A DNA stretch of 64,000 nucleotides from Coriaria nepalensis (Eukaryota > Streptophyta > Magnoliopsida > Cucurbitales > Coriariaceae): contig CP114500.1 in NCBI GenBank assembly GCA_027186245.1, positions 8,656,501 through 8,720,500 of the forward strand, given 5' to 3'. Every line of letters starts with the position of its first letter. Positions within the stretch are counted from its first letter, which is position 1. A program made the position numbers and the translations under genes. Under the pieces are notes generated by a model. The model had not been told where the DNA came from. It was given only the letters and a program-made list of their open reading frames with translations, and did not search any database. Of the stretch, positions 34,323 to 47,912 are shown in pieces.

Positions 34323-35254
34323 CTTCAGATCGTGTTTTCCCCCAGCTAAGAGCGCACACACACACATCAAAAAGAAAAAAGTTCCCTTATGTTAGCCATC
34401 AAATCTCAAATGCAGAAGATGATGAACATTACATAAGTAAACAGCGCATTATTATTATTATTATTTTCTTTTGGGCCAAAAACAACGCGGTGATAATCAA
34501 CGCCCATATACACAGAAAAAAACGAAGAAAAGCCTGAGCAATGCATGCCATTATTGTCATCAAAATTTGTTAAACATTCGACATCTAGGTTAATCGATCC
34601 ATAACACAAAAAAAAAATTTGAACGAATCATGGTCGAAGAATTCAGCTAAACTGAAATTGAAATCGAAGAACACTGATCATCCAAGATCCGAAAAATCAT
34701 TAGCCTTATATTCGATTGTTCCGAAATCAAATATCTATCGGAGCAAAATCGATGCAATCGTAGTGAATGCAAAAGCCAGAATGTCCAATTACCATTAGAA
34801 AATTATTGAGAGAAAAGATGAATTGACAAAAAGGGTAAAGGATTGAGCACAAACAAGATATAATGATTGGGTATCCGAATTTACAGCATTGGGGATTTGC
34901 TTCTGACTTCGAAGATCTGGAACGCCGTGAAGACAACGATGTCGGGATCTGAGCGAAGAAGAAGGAAAACTTGAAGAAAATGCAAGGATTGGGCTGGACC
35001 CGCTTCTTATTAGGCGAAAGACAAAATCTTTACGGGACGACGACGTATGGGGCTAATCAAATTTTTTTTTTTTTTTTGTTAAAAGAAAAAAAGAAAAGCT
35101 TGAAGAAGTTAACTGCAACGGTAACCTGAACGGCGAAAACCTGTTCATCTTCGCTCTCTCTCTAACTTTTCCAACGCAAAAATCCTTTATTTTTTGTTTC
35201 TCATATAAATGTCCAGCCTGTAGTTCATGAACTAAAGTACTAGACCAAGAAAAA
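34323..35254. other. SEC22 5' region
   Basis: This holds the upstream leader and promoter of SEC22, perhaps with a leader intron, plus (TTA)n near 34449. No coding region is seen before the AlkB-type relic on the plus strand. Confidence 0.5.
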
Positions 35255-35965
35255 ATGATGTGCCTTGGTAAAAACTGGGACCCTGAGACTAGTCAGTATG
35301 GAGATTATCGACCCATTGATGGTGGTGCTACACCCCCTGGTATTTCGATAGAATTTTACGACTTAGTAGAAATGGAGATTAAAGATTCCCATGCCCTCAT
35401 ACTGAAAGAGTCTAAATCTTGCAATGTGGAGGATATATTTCCAAGGATAGTACCTAACATCTGTCTTGCAAATTTTTACTACGAGAATGGACGACTAGGT
35501 CTTCATCAGGTTTGTTATTATTTAACTCTTAATCCATGGCTCTTTTAATTATTCTCTTCTTTTTCCTTTTCTTCTTTTTTTATAACTTTGACCTTTTTCT
35601 CAGGATCGAGATGAGAGTCCAGAAAGTCTCCGCAAAGGCTTACCTGTAGTCTCACCTTCTCCATTGGAGACTCTGCAGATTTCTTGTTTGGAGACCAGAG
35701 GGATGTCGAGAAAGCAGATACTGTTCTGACATTAGGGGATGTGTTGATATTGGCGGGAACAGAGGCTTCTGGGTTATCTATAAGTTAAATTAAAATTTGG
35801 AATTTTTTAATATAAAAAATTTATTAAGGGTTTCTATTTTAGATTAAATTAATTATTTAATTAATGTATTTCATGGCAAAAATCAATCCCAACACTGCGC
35901 CAAGACTGCTGGAACAAACAAATCTCCGTGCTGGTCGTCTCAATCTTACTTTCAGACAGTACTGA
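35255..35965 (+). pseudogene. Truncated AlkB-type 2OG-Fe(II) dioxygenase relic
   Basis: The piece begins at an internal exon (MMCLGKNWDPETSQYGDY) and runs through ...NGRLGLHQ, a GT donor at 35510, an acceptor near 35605, DRDESPESLRKGLPVV, then a frameshift at about 35652, then FSIGDSADFLFGDQRDVEK in another frame, loss of the segment before FHG at about 35878, one more frameshift, and INPNTAPRLL...RLNLTFRQY ending at 35965. The iron-binding HxD (HQD) is visible across the splice. The distal His can be matched but is out of frame. The N-terminal half of the family protein is absent. Intact members are Fe(II)/2-oxoglutarate enzymes that remove alkyl groups from nucleic acids. It corresponds to At3g14140/At3g14160-type genes in the syntenic Arabidopsis block (memory). 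Confidence 0.8.
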
Positions 35966-36977
35966 AAAACCATCCTGTATATGCTATGATTATTAGTTGG
36001 TGTCTTCTCTTTTTTTGTTGTTGTTTTGAGGACTTGGGAAGATAATTGTTAATCTAGTTCTTGATGCTCAAGGAAGATGGGTTGTTGTTGTTGTAACCAA
36101 GACACTGTTACTCGTTAGCAAATGCTCATATAGTTCCAACTTTTTCTGAGACATGGGTTGCAAATCCTAGTTGGGTGGGTGGTCTACCCTAGATTTCTGG
36201 TTATACCTTATAATTTGTAAAGGGCCTATATGCCACATTCTTTGGCAGCCAAACTTCAACAGTAAACTTAACCAAAAGCTCTATCGGTTCGACATGTATG
36301 CATGCCTTTTTGAATTTTTGCTTCAACAATGCATGGAGAAAAAAAAAAAGAAAAAAGATGCTTGTTTTATAAGCAAACCCACAAGATCAACCACTCGCCC
36401 ACCCACAAAAAATCCATGCTTATGAGCCTTAAACTGCACAAACTACCACTACCCAGAATTGGGTTATACGTATTCTGATTTTAGGAACTCCCCTGTATCT
36501 ACTCTCATGTCTGTTCAACTATTCGTTAAAAAGTTCCTCTTAGAATATGCATTATCAGTTCTTTTTTTTAGGCTTCTGAGGCTAATCTCTCTAAACCAGT
36601 TCTTACTGGAACAGAAAATGACTCTTAAACCACATTTGAAGAAAAAACAGAGGAAAGAAAAAGGGAATCTGGGAGAGTTAGACAAGCTGGAGAAGCAGGG
36701 CACATGCTACATTTTATCAGTAAGAAAAACAATCTGAGAAATTTTGCATGTGCTCTAGGTCTCCATCTTGGACACTCTCCCTTTAGAAGCAACCATGCAA
36801 AGACATCAAGCACGCCAAATGATGCTGTTTTAAGGTAACTCTCAACTTGTTCTTTTACTTTCAAAGGAACTTCATAAATAATTTGCATTCTTAAACATGT
36901 TAGGAAGTCAATTTTCAACAGCTTTACTTCCAAAAGATAGAAAATGAATGGATCATTCGTTTATTTTGCCTAATCGA
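35966..36977. other. Spacer, no gene seen
   Basis: Short frames occur on both strands, but none resembles a family or has codon structure. The right end is probably the 3' untranslated region of the DUF936 gene. Confidence 0.55.
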
Positions 36978-38862
36978 TCAGACGCGGTCAGAAGATCGGT
37001 TAAGAGCTGATGCAGCAGATTCGACCTGAACAAGCAGACATGAATATACTTTCTGCTTTAACCGGTCAATAGTTTGTAGCAAACCTTCTTCATCCCTTGT
37101 ACTTAACTCTTTTCTTAATTTATCCAACCACTCATCAGCTTGCTTAAGCTGTGATAAGGCAACAGCAATATGGTTATCCACCTCCATTTGTCGCCCTGCG
37201 CCATCTTTTCCTTTCTTCTCTGGGTTTTGAACTTGAAACCCAGCATCTAATGCTGCCCCGAGGAATTTCAAAAACCATGATCTTGTTTCCTTTAAGAGGA
37301 CCCCTCTTAGCTCCTTTATGTCCTGCATGCCTTCCCCTTTAGCCCATTCTTGCTTATCATTCTCCCTTAACTCGAGAATAGGATTAGGAGACTTAGAAGT
37401 CTTTTTAGCCTGAATTAAACCTCCCCTTTTGGTAGGCTTATCTGTTTCTGGAGGAGAAGAGTTTGTAGAGAAATAATATGAGTTGGTATCCTTCATAGAA
37501 ATGGAATTTGGGTGTGAGATTATGAGCTGGTAGAGTGCGAAGAACTTGATGAGGGGTAGGTGAGGATTCTCGGGTGAGGCAAACGAGCATAGATCGGCAA
37601 ACATGCTGAAAGAAATGACAATATATATAATATTGGCATCAAGTATTAGAAAATATATACTATAGGTCATACTTTGGGATACTTAACCTAGATGTATAGT
37701 TATGTACCTTAGACTCTTCACTAGAGTTGCAGCTTCTGTTGCCTCATGTTGAGCCTCTATTGCAATTAGAGTAGCTACATTTTTCCTTCTAATCATTCCC
37801 TTCAAGAATTCACATTACAATAAAACTGAATAAGAAAAAGCTACCAGATAAAGAATGCAGAGAAGAGTGGAGAAAGTAGTAAATGTACCTTCCCGGGTTG
37901 TACAAGATTGGCAGGCAAAGAGGCCCATGATGCTACTACCTCGGCCGTGTTACTTTTTTCCTTACTGTCTGGAAAACAGTTTGAGTTTGCATTTTCCTGT
38001 TTCCCTGAACTTCTCTTTGCAGAAAAACTCTTAGAAGGCAAGGAAGAAGTATCTGGAATGTTACACCGAGGAATGTCCGAATTTGCCAAAAGCTCATCTT
38101 GGCTTTTTTTGGAAGGATTGGTTATCTGCATCTGGAAAATCATTAGCATCATTCTTATGAACAACCCGGTTTTTACTTCTTAATACGAGAATATAGATGT
38201 AAAATGTGTTTTGAGGGGTCTACCTGACCTTTAGGCTCATTCCCCTTTAATTTTCGAGGTCCAATATTCTTCTTACCTGAACCACTATTTTCATTTTCAT
38301 TTTCATTGTTCTTCCCACCTGCATTCAAATCCACTTTACTACTTCTCAAATTCGACGTAAGAACACCCTGCATATACCTTGAAGCAACACCCGCTTTCTC
38401 CTCCTTGATAACAATTCTCTTCTGTCTCGAGCTTTCATCTTTTTCTTCAATTATATTATCACCTTGGATTAAACTAACTGCACGCTCTGATGGCTCTAGC
38501 AATTGCATTAGATCCTTGGGCTGGCCCACAAATGGGTGTCGGCCCGAAACCGGTCTAACCCCGAGAAGAATAGGAACAGGAGTTCCGTTCTGTATCTTAT
38601 CGACATAGAAGAACTGCCCAAGCTGTAACTTGTTGTTCAAGATTAACTCATTGTCCTCTTCAGATAATGAAACAAAAGTTGAGTGAGAAGAGTCAGAGAC
38701 TTTAATGAAGAAGCCTTGGTTAGGCCATAGTTCTGAGCCATTTAAAGCTGGTACAATGCTGATTACTTGTAGGAGGACTGATCGATATTCGCCTCGCACC
38801 TTTACATTGGAGTTTAAGCTCTGAAGAAGCTTGATTAGTACTCCTGGGTTTAGAGATGCCAT
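36978..38862 (-). CDS. DUF936 family protein (CORD1-like)
   Basis: Four exons in transcript order 38862-38224, 38131-37889, 37799-37708 and 37605-36978, giving 533 residues. The N-terminal DUF936 block starts [20 protein letters not shown] and includes [19 protein letters not shown] (about residues 1-120). A charged Asn/Glu/Lys-rich linker follows, then a C-terminal helical domain ([54 protein letters not shown]) of the DUF6857 type. DUF936 proteins are plant-specific; from memory, Arabidopsis CORD1 (At3g14170) is a microtubule-associated member that disorganises cortical microtubules during xylem cell-wall patterning. That function is carried over by family and position only. All phases close and the gene looks intact. 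Confidence 0.88.
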
Positions 38863-39485
38863 TCTTTGTTTGCAGTTCTACCTGTTCATAATGTGTGGAG
38901 GGAATGGAGGAAGGAGAAAGAATGAAGGAGTAACTATTGTCAAAGGGAAGGAAAGAAGTTCATGGGAAGCACGTAATCATCAAATTTTTTTTCTTTGCTT
39001 TTAAGCCAAGGGAGAATAATTTAAGCAATGAGAATCTTATTGACCTTTTGCTGGGAGCTGGAGAAATGACTAATCTGCCCCTTATTTTCTTAATAGTATT
39101 GTGTTTTGAAGTAAAGGGCAATTTGGTCATGGTGGTTGTGGCTTGCTGGTGAGTAGCTCTGGTTACATTTATCTTTTTCAAATTAGAGAGAGTGGAGTTA
39201 TTGTCAAAAGGGTGAGGACCATTCTAATGTCCTCTTCTTCTGCTTTATGCCAGAAGACCAGTTTCCAAGCTAATCAAAAACATGTGTTTCAAGATTACTT
39301 GTCGATCCTGGACCCACGTCATCGTTGGAACCGTCATGTTAAACTCGGAGTTAAAACAAGGACAAAGATTTGGATTTGATATCCACCAATGACTTATCGC
39401 TTACAAACTGCAATTTAGAAACTAGTAAAGTATATATCCAATGACAAACAATGGAGAAAGGCATTAATTAACGAAATGAAAGAGC
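38863..39485. other. Spacer between DUF936 promoter and ABCB 3' end
   Basis: This holds the promoter and leader of the DUF936 gene and the 3' untranslated region of the ABCB gene. No coding region was recognised. Confidence 0.55.
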
Positions 39486-42400
39486 TCATGCAAAAGCAGT
39501 GGCTTCAGACTCGGCCCGAACCATGGTAGCATAGATTCTATTAGAAGACATGAGTCTGTCATGGTTCCCACGTTCTACAACCATGCCATCTCTCACAACA
39601 GCAATCATGTCAGCCTCTCTGATGGTAGAAATCCGGTGGGCCACCACAATAGTAGTGGCCCGCTTATAGACCTTCTTAAGTGCTTGCTGAACATATTTCT
39701 CAGATTCTAAGTCCAATGCACTACTTGCTTCATCTAGCAGTAGCACCCTTGCTTTCTTTAGTATTGCCCTTGCTATTGCAATCCTTTGCTTCTGTCCGCC
39801 CGATAGCTGGGCCCCGCTTGCGCCCACCTACAGCACCAAAAAACCAAAATAATTATATAATAAAATAAATAAAATAAAACAGGAAATTTTGAATTTTGAA
39901 ATAAGGATATGATTAAGGTTACATGAGTTTCAAAGCCTTGAGGGAGACCACTAATGAAGTTATGAATGTTAGCATCTCTTGCAGCCTCTTCGATTTCGGC
40001 CCAAGAAGCGTTCGGGTTTCCAAATGCGATATTGTCTCTTATACTTCCAGCAAGAAGTACCGGCTCTTGACCAACTAAAGCTACCTGTCTTCTTAACCAC
40101 TTTACATTGACCTCTCTCAAATCTACTCCTCCCATAAGCACCCTCCCTTTATTTGGATCATAAAACCTTTGCATCAACCAAACTACCGTTGATTTTCCAG
40201 ATCCGCTTTTCCCTACAAGAGCTACTCTCCTTCCACCTTCAATCTTTAAGCAGAAGTCCTTTAATACAATCACCTCCGGCCGAGACGGGTATGAAAATGT
40301 CACCATTTTTAACTCAATATCCACAAGTTTCGATAAGTCTATCTTCCTACTTCTTCCTTGATCATTTCCGATCAACGGCTTACGCTTGATGATATCAAAG
40401 ACAGCCGGAATTGCAGTGGCTGCCATTGAAGTATCTGGTGCTAAACCGGCTAACTGTCCTACGGAAAATGAGCTCAAAACAAGAATCAAGAAAATCTTGT
40501 ATACATCTCCAAAGTTGGTGTTTCCTTCTTTGACAAGGTATGCACCAAACCAAAGAATCAAAGTATATGCTCCATACATTCCTCCTTGAGAGAACCCGAA
40601 CGTTAGACCGAGAATTTGCGAATTTTTAACCGACTTCCTCTTTGGCTCTGATAATGCTTGGTCAAAGGACTTAACTATTTGCTCTTGTGCACAAAATGTT
40701 GCAACTGTCCTTATGCTTGAAACAGCATTAGAGGAGATACTACTAGCTCTAGCGTAGGCATTCTCGTCGAGTTTCGGTCCAATGTTTATGATCAAGCCTA
40801 GGTAACTTGCACCAAGGGTAAAAGGGGTTAGAGCGGCAGCTAAAAGGGCTAATTTCCAATCGAGCCAAAACGAAAGCCCGAGCCCTACAGCAGCTGAACT
40901 TAAGCCCATTATCAAAACTGAGAATCGATCGCCTAGGACCGAACGGAAAATAGCACAGCTAGTAGAGAGCCTTGAGACAAGTACTCCAGTTGAATTCTCT
41001 TCGAAATCAAACCAACCCGGTTCTTGCCTTAGTATTGATCTGAACAGAAGATCTCTAACTCTTGCTGTCAACTTAGTTCCGGCCCAACCACAGAAACCTT
41101 GCTGTCCTGTCATGAAGAGGATGCATCCAACTCCAAGCCCGACAAGTACGAAACAAAGATGCCCGATTTGTCTTTTCATATGTGATGTATCGTCATTAAA
41201 ATAGACTGTTAAAGCATAGCCAAGAATAAAAGGGAAAACGGACAGTATTGCCCCTGCAAATATACCAAGAAGACATCCAAATACAATCATTGGAATCTCT
41301 GGTTTTTGCAACTTCCATATCTCTAACAGTTGAAAATCTTTGCTTTTTCCGGCTTTTTTCTCTTCTTCTCCTTGGTTTTCATCCAGCATGATGGATTTTA
41401 AGTACTTTGACTCGTCATATACTGATTTGTATTCCATGGAGACATTGTTTCCCAACTGATTATCAGTTTTTCCGAACGTAGTTTTTGAATGGACAGCATT
41501 AGAAGCAAGCTTCACAAGGTTATAGTAGGCCCCACCTTTTTCCATGAGCTTACTGTGATTTCCAATCTCAAGGATAGAACCACGGTCTAGAACAGCAATG
41601 TCATGAGCATTTCTTACGGTTGCTAACCTATGAGCAATGACAATGGTTGTCCGGGACACAGAGATCTTGTCTATGGCCTGCTGCACAACTGACTCAGATT
41701 CCGGGTCTAGAGCACTAGTAGGCTCGTCCAATAGAAGTATTCTAGGGTCCTTGATCATGGCTCGAGCCAATGCTATCCTCTGTTTCTGACCCCCCGATAA
41801 CTGCGTCCCTCTGTCTCCGACCTGCCATGGAATTTTTCAATTAACAGTGTTCATAGATCAAATAAAAGTGAAGGAAAAAAAAATCCAATATCTATTTTCT
41901 TTTTTATAGGGTGAGACCTGAGTGTCATAGCCTCGGGGAAGGTTAGAGATGAAGGAGTGAGCATTGGAGGCAATGCAAGCAGCAACTGCTTCTTTCTTGG
42001 TAGAATTTTCCTTTCCCATCATGACATTTTCCAAAATGCTCGTGGCGAAAAGGACCGGCTCTTGGCCCACCATACCTATCTGACCTCTAAGCCACTTGAC
42101 TTGAAGTGTCCTTATATCATGGCCATCCAAAGTGATAATTCCTTCAATAGGGTCATAGAATCTTTCTATAAGAGCAAATATAGTAGACTTGCCACCTCCA
42201 CTAGTACCGACCAAAGCAAGTGTGTTTGAAGATGGTACCATTAGATTAAGAGCACATAGAACTAAAGAATCAGGACGAGAGGGATATGCGAATGTGACTC
42301 CTTTGAACTGAATATTCCCTTGAATGCTTGAGAGCGTCCTACCCTTGGGGCTGTATGGGTCTATTTCGGGTACTCGATCTATGATTTCAAACACCCGGCC

Positions 42401-44473
42401 TGCTGCCACTGTGCCTTGTGCAAACTGGGCAAAGTATGAAAGTGACAAAGCCAAGCCCCTATGAAAAAAGGGAAGACCTTAGTATTTACATATTTCAGTT
42501 CAAATTCTGTTATGAAGAGATATATGCAAGTCTTTTTACTTTTACCTTCCACCTAAATTGACTCCAAAGAAGCAAGCAATTGCATCTCCTCCATCGATTT
42601 CGTTTCTGGCGACTAAAATAGCTCCATACCAGAAAGCTAGTGCCCATGTTGCATAAGTGACCAAATAAATAATTCCCACCCCAGCTCCTTTGGAAAAACC
42701 TATCTTTACTCCGAAAGGGACCGATTTTTCTAGCAGTTCAGAGTACTGTTTGGCTAGGTGGCTCTCTGCTACAAATGAAAATACAGTTCTGATTGAACTG
42801 ATGGCTTGTTCGGTTACACCTCCAGCGTCTCTATAGGAAACCTTTTGAGAAAACAGAATGGTAAAGCTTAGATATTCAACCAAGAAGAGATTAAGAGAGA
42901 AATAGGAAAACTAACCTCTTCTTTTGAAGTTAGACCAACATAAATGGCTTTATAGACAATACCACAGAACATGGTTAATGGAGTAACCGAGAAGACAACT
43001 AGAGAAACTTTCCATGATCTCAAACCCCCGACCGCATATCCACAAACAAAGGTGAACAAATTGTGAATGAAATGTGCCATCTGCAATTGTCGAAAAGATT
43101 CAAACACATCAAATATCAGCTTGGTTTTACTAACAAAATGATTTTTTAATGGAGGAAGTGATTTGGGAATGATGAGTACTCAACCTTCTCTCCCATGACT
43201 TCTTGGATTTGTGCAATATCATTTGAAATTCCGTACATAATATCTGAAGTGCTTATTTCTGTGTCGAAAAAGCTGATATCTTGTCGTAGAACTGATCTTA
43301 AGTATTTGGTTCTTATCCGTTGAGCCGATCTATCCCCCACCAGTCTCCAACAGGTTATTTCTGCAAAATTAGTGATCAAAGAACAGCATAAAAGATATGA
43401 AGAAAATAGAGAGTAATATATGATGGTATTTTCTGCATGATGTTTCATTTATACCTATGTATGCTCCAACCACCACTATTGCTGCTAAACCAGTCATAAG
43501 TATGCATATCTGAAAATTGAAAAATAAATTAATTAAAAGGAAGAGGTAAGAATGATTACAACATATTGATGAAAAAGAAAACATATGATCTTTATACTTT
43601 CTCTGCATCCTTCATCATAAGGCTTTTATCGACCATTGCTTCTACTGCAATTTTGTTAACAAAGTTCCCGAAAAGATAGGAGTACCAAGGAAGAGACCCT
43701 CCATTTATCAAAGCTCCTAAACAGCCCAAAATCACAAGAAATATGTCCAACTTGGTTGAATACTTGAACAAGCTCAGCAGCCCCACCGACTTTGCGGGCC
43801 CCGCATAATCATCTTCACCGTCATCTTCCTCCTCTTCACAATCCTCCACATCCTTTTTATCATAGCCGCCTCTTGACTGCCTTACATCATTACCACGATC
43901 ATAAAAATCATACGAAGAATCAGTGTGATTCAGCTCATCTCTAGCAGCCAAAGGACTCCTGATCTCTTCAATAATTTCTATCTTTGAAACAACAGGAGAA
44001 GAAGACTTCTTAATGCTTATTGCATCATAAAATGAGCTCTCATCATGATCTCTATTAGTTTTTCTGCCAACAAAGCTTTTAAGCTCAACCCTTCCGGGCG
44101 CTTGTGAATTTTGGTAACTGCCCCCATTTATGCAGGAAAGGTAATAGTCTTTAGCTGTGCGACGAGGTATGTGGGCCCAAGAGGGGGCGGCAGGAGTCCA
44201 TGGGCTAAGAGCTTGTCCAAAGCCGGGATTACTGTTATTCCAGCCTGATTGGAAGATAGTAGGCTCGAATTGCCATGAAAGATCAGCTTGCCATGACTTG
44301 TCTACGTCTGTGGCAAAGGGAGAGGTGGGAGTTGGATGGTTCCGGACCCTTCTCGAGCGGTTAGGTGTGGACATGTTCTGGGAACTGAATTGCGTGAAGG
44401 AAGAATGGGAGACATCAGGTGAGGTGGCCGGTGTAGGGTGGTGGGGGCGGTGGCCAAAGGAGGACCCGGCCAT
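39486..44473 (-). CDS. Full-size ABCB (MDR/PGP) transporter with long N terminus
   Basis: Eight exons in transcript order 44473-43598, 43509-43455, 43360-43185, 43080-42916, 42841-42546, 42458-41918, 41821-39923 and 39827-39486, giving 1,449 residues. The layout is TMD1-NBD1-TMD2-NBD2. NBD1: Walker [10 protein letters not shown] (about 607), signature LSGGQKQR (about 711), Walker [16 protein letters not shown]2: Walker [10 protein letters not shown] (about 1239), LSGGQKQR (about 1345), Walker [13 protein letters not shown] and H-loop VAHR. Both ATP sites look complete. The first membrane span begins near residue 240, so a Ser/Pro-rich then acidic cytoplasmic extension of about 235 residues precedes it, far longer than the few dozen residues in ABCB1/ABCB19. 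The first usable ATG is MAGSSFGHR. Related plant ABCBs export auxin or other small molecules, but the substrate here is unknown. Confidence 0.9.
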
Positions 44474-45407
44474 GAATGGAAGCAAGTATTTGGGAGGAAA
44501 GAAAAATTAAAACGTCCAGTGTAAGGAAAAGAAACAATGTTTAACTTTGTGAATTGTAAAAGCTGTATAGCATTAAACAACTTCGCTGAATCCGCTAATT
44601 TCTTTTGTACTTGTAGTGGTGAAAAAGATGACAAAATGGAAATAAGAAGATGGGATCTGATTGATGTAAGCTTTAGGTAAGAGATTAACTTAATGTATGT
44701 AAAGAGACCAGTCAAATCTCATGAGCAACAGAAAACAACATATCGCGTGCAGACAGGCAAGTCTGGAGAGAAATGCCGGCCAAACAAGAAAACGGATCAT
44801 AGAAAAAACAGCAGTTGATGTATAACTTCTACAAGAGTTGTGAACTGACTGTCTGTAAAGGCACAAGGTTTGTCCACCTGTTAGTTAAAGAATTGGTCTT
44901 AACTATGTGGGTGTCGTTTAGTTATTTCTCATGACAATGAAGCCTCCAAAGATAGTTACAAGATGGGAAGCTAAACATTATAATATGACCCCAGACTTTG
45001 AACCAGCAGTCTCTCTGTTATGTCATTCATTTTTCTATCCCAAAAAAATAGGAAAGAAGAAAGAAAAGTCAAACCTTGACTCCAAAGATTTCCACGCATG
45101 CACAGATTAGAGAATCCAAACAGAAAAATAAAGATGCAATATTGCACAACAGGGTCAAGCAAACAGTTACAATTCTACTGAAGTTTTCTAGAATGGTTTT
45201 GTAATAAGAGCAAGAAGTTGAGCTTATTGGACATTTCTTTTCCAACAAACAACTTCTTTTCAATACAATATACCGCATATGTCAGCAAGACTCCATCTCA
45301 GACAGATCTACTGATGAAGAAAGAGCCTTGTGAATACAAAAAGTTTATATTACCGACTTGTAGATGATTATTACATGACTTCTCTTTTCCCAGCGCCTAG
45401 ATTATTA
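44474..45407. other. ABCB promoter region
   Basis: This is the upstream region of the ABCB gene and the 3' flank of the CIP7-like gene. No gene was recognised. Confidence 0.55.
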
Positions 45408-47912
45408 TCACCGCACTCTATTAGGGATGTCGTATTGATAATTGGATCGTCCAAGTTTCTCTGCACTTCGCGTAGGAGTAGATACGGAAGCTTTTCTATC
45501 GGCAGGAGACCTCGAAAACTTGGCAATCATCACCGCTCTACTCTTCTCCAGGCTATCATGCATGGCCTTCATTTTTGCTACCCTCTCTGTGCTTTTCAAC
45601 CCCCATTTTTCACTCAACTTAGCATCTCTTTTCTGCTTATACCTCTCGTATGATTTTCCTCTATAGTCGTCCAAAAAACTTTTTCCAGAGAAAGTTTGTC
45701 CCATGACATCACCCTTATCACGTTCATCTATCAACTTCACTGGTGGGGTAGTACTGAATTTTTCCATGCAATCGGAATTCCCTGTTCTTCCAATTGCTTC
45801 GTTTCTGTCCAGAAATTGTGCAGGAGAAAACTCTAGTGTTATTGGTTTTCTGTTTTGCAAATTAATAATGGCCTGTTTTTTGTGGTCTGCAAAAATCTTT
45901 TCAAGCTCCTTTGCCTTTATTTTCAGCTCATCGTTTAGCTCCTGGTTACCCTTTGACTCCTGTACTCTATGAACTAGATCTACGGATCGCACAGAGACTG
46001 TAGATTCAGATGCATCATCTCCTGCCTTGTTTGCAAAAGCACCAATCTGAAGAGGCTCCACCTGGTTTTCGACTAGAGCAGTTTCTGCCTTATCTGAATT
46101 TCTTTTAATATCTTCACTGATTAGAGATACCTTGAACTTTTCCGGGGAAACTCCATGATTTTCCATACTAACTTGGCTTGCAGGTGTTTCCTGGTCCTTC
46201 GTATTAGACATAGTTTGAGAAACAGAAGAAGGAGATGAGGGGGTAGTAGTATACGAAGGGCTTTCTACATCCTTTTTTTCGGCAATGACATCAGCACTCA
46301 TGTCACTCACATTGCTCGATCTTCTCGTTGACACATCAGAGGAAAGCCTCCTTGGTGTCACAGATTTTCCGATAATGGGTTTGGCCCCACTATTGCTGCT
46401 ATTAGTGTCCTTCTGTTTGTTCTCAAAAAGGTTAATACGGTCCAGAACACTAAGCCTCCTAGCAGGTTGACTACTTGCCTGGGTTGAGCTTGACTCAGTC
46501 AGAGTCTCCTCCTTGTTCTCCTCTTTCTTCGAAATTTCATGCATGTGATCTTCCTTTGAATCTTCGTCTTTCTCATTTACCTTATTTCTTGGAAGGCAGA
46601 AGGTGGATGATTTGGGGTGATAATTGGCTTGGTGGGGTCCAGCAATAGATATGTCAGATTCCGAGGAGCATTTGATGGACTTGTCATCAGTATCTGGCTT
46701 CCATGGACTGATAAGGTCCTGTCTTCTCTGACAAACTGAGATAAACTTGGAACAAGCTTCACTGTACAAAATTGTGTGAAATGAATACTATCTTGGCATG
46801 AACATAATAACATTGGTTTGACTGATAGGTATTAATGTTTACAGTGCTTTTACTCACTTGAGGTGATGAGCACCAAACTGGTGTGCAAAGAGTTGAAGTT
46901 GAGACATGGTTTCGGGGTTGAAACCAGCAGCAGATGCACGATTACAGGCAGCAGCTAAGTCCTGTTTAACAGCAACAAGACGTACATCGATAGCCCTTAC
47001 AAGCACCTTCCTGCCAAATTTTGAAATTTCCTATATCAAAACAGACATTAACAGGAAAAACAGTATAACAGTTCAAAAGCAGATGGATTACTTTGTCTCA
47101 TCAGATGACCATTCAGTCCCAGTTCCATCTCCTGCTCAACCAAATCTCCCCCCCCCCCCCCAAAAAAAAAAAAAAAAACCCAAAAAAATAAGACTTTCGA
47201 ATTTGGGTCTTCTTGTAGTAAATATAAGATCCAAGAACAGGAATTAAACAAACCGAATGCACTACTAGAATGCTGGTGTCCTGGCCCCTAATGCAAAACA
47301 CTTTCCCCAGTTAGCAAATAAAAAACACATACTGCATTTCCAAAAAGAAAAAGCCCTATTTTTACAGAGATGTTCTAACGTTTTCATTTGTTACCTGAGA
47401 ATAAATTCTCCAGGCTGATTCTAGGTGAGACATCTCTGCATCATATGTATTCACCAGATCCAGTATCTCTGGCGTGCTAACATAACGCACAAACCTAGAA
47501 TTTGAGAAATTGCTAATCAAGTGAAAAAAGGGGTCCTAAATATTACCAATTCATATATATATAATAACAATAATGAATAACCTTTCAAGGGTTCCTTTTG
47601 TGAACCATGAATGGTCATTTGTATGATCCTTAACTTGAAGCTTAATCGACTCGACAGCACGAGAAGCCTGCTCTTCTGCAACCTTTAAATGATTTATAAA
47701 CGGCTTTATCGAACCTGATGCAATCTTCTCAGTGTTTCCATGACCAGAAACAAACAATTCACATCTGCACATAAGAAAAATTTATAATATGAACCAAGAA
47801 AGAAGAAACAAAGATGATCGATCAAAGAGAGACTGAGGATTGCTGATCCTTACTGGGAGAGGCTCGGTGACAGCTGGAATACGGCATAATCTAAAGGTGT
47901 CCCGGATTTCAT
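45408..47912 (-). CDS. CIP7-like (COP1-interacting protein-related) protein
   Basis: Five exons in transcript order 47912-47854, 47764-47582, 47494-47395, 47030-46858 and 46761-45408, giving 622 residues. The conserved N-terminal part reads [60 protein letters not shown] and [20 protein letters not shown], ending in [20 protein letters not shown]. It is followed by a long Ser/Glu/Lys-rich disordered region and a basic C-terminal block [20 protein letters not shown] typical of the family. Arabidopsis CIP7 is a COP1-interacting positive regulator of light-induced genes. This protein is closer to the shorter relatives (At3g14172 and At1g72410, from memory), whose roles are poorly known. It is next to ASIL2-type trihelix, as in Arabidopsis. 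Confidence 0.85.

Noticed and set aside
36171..36933. Short frames on both strands in the AlkB-DUF936 spacer
   Set aside because: They have no coherent coding signal and include homopolymer runs.
46285..46470. Plus-strand frames inside the CIP7-like last exon
   Set aside because: They are antisense to a long Ser-rich exon with five consistent splice junctions upstream.
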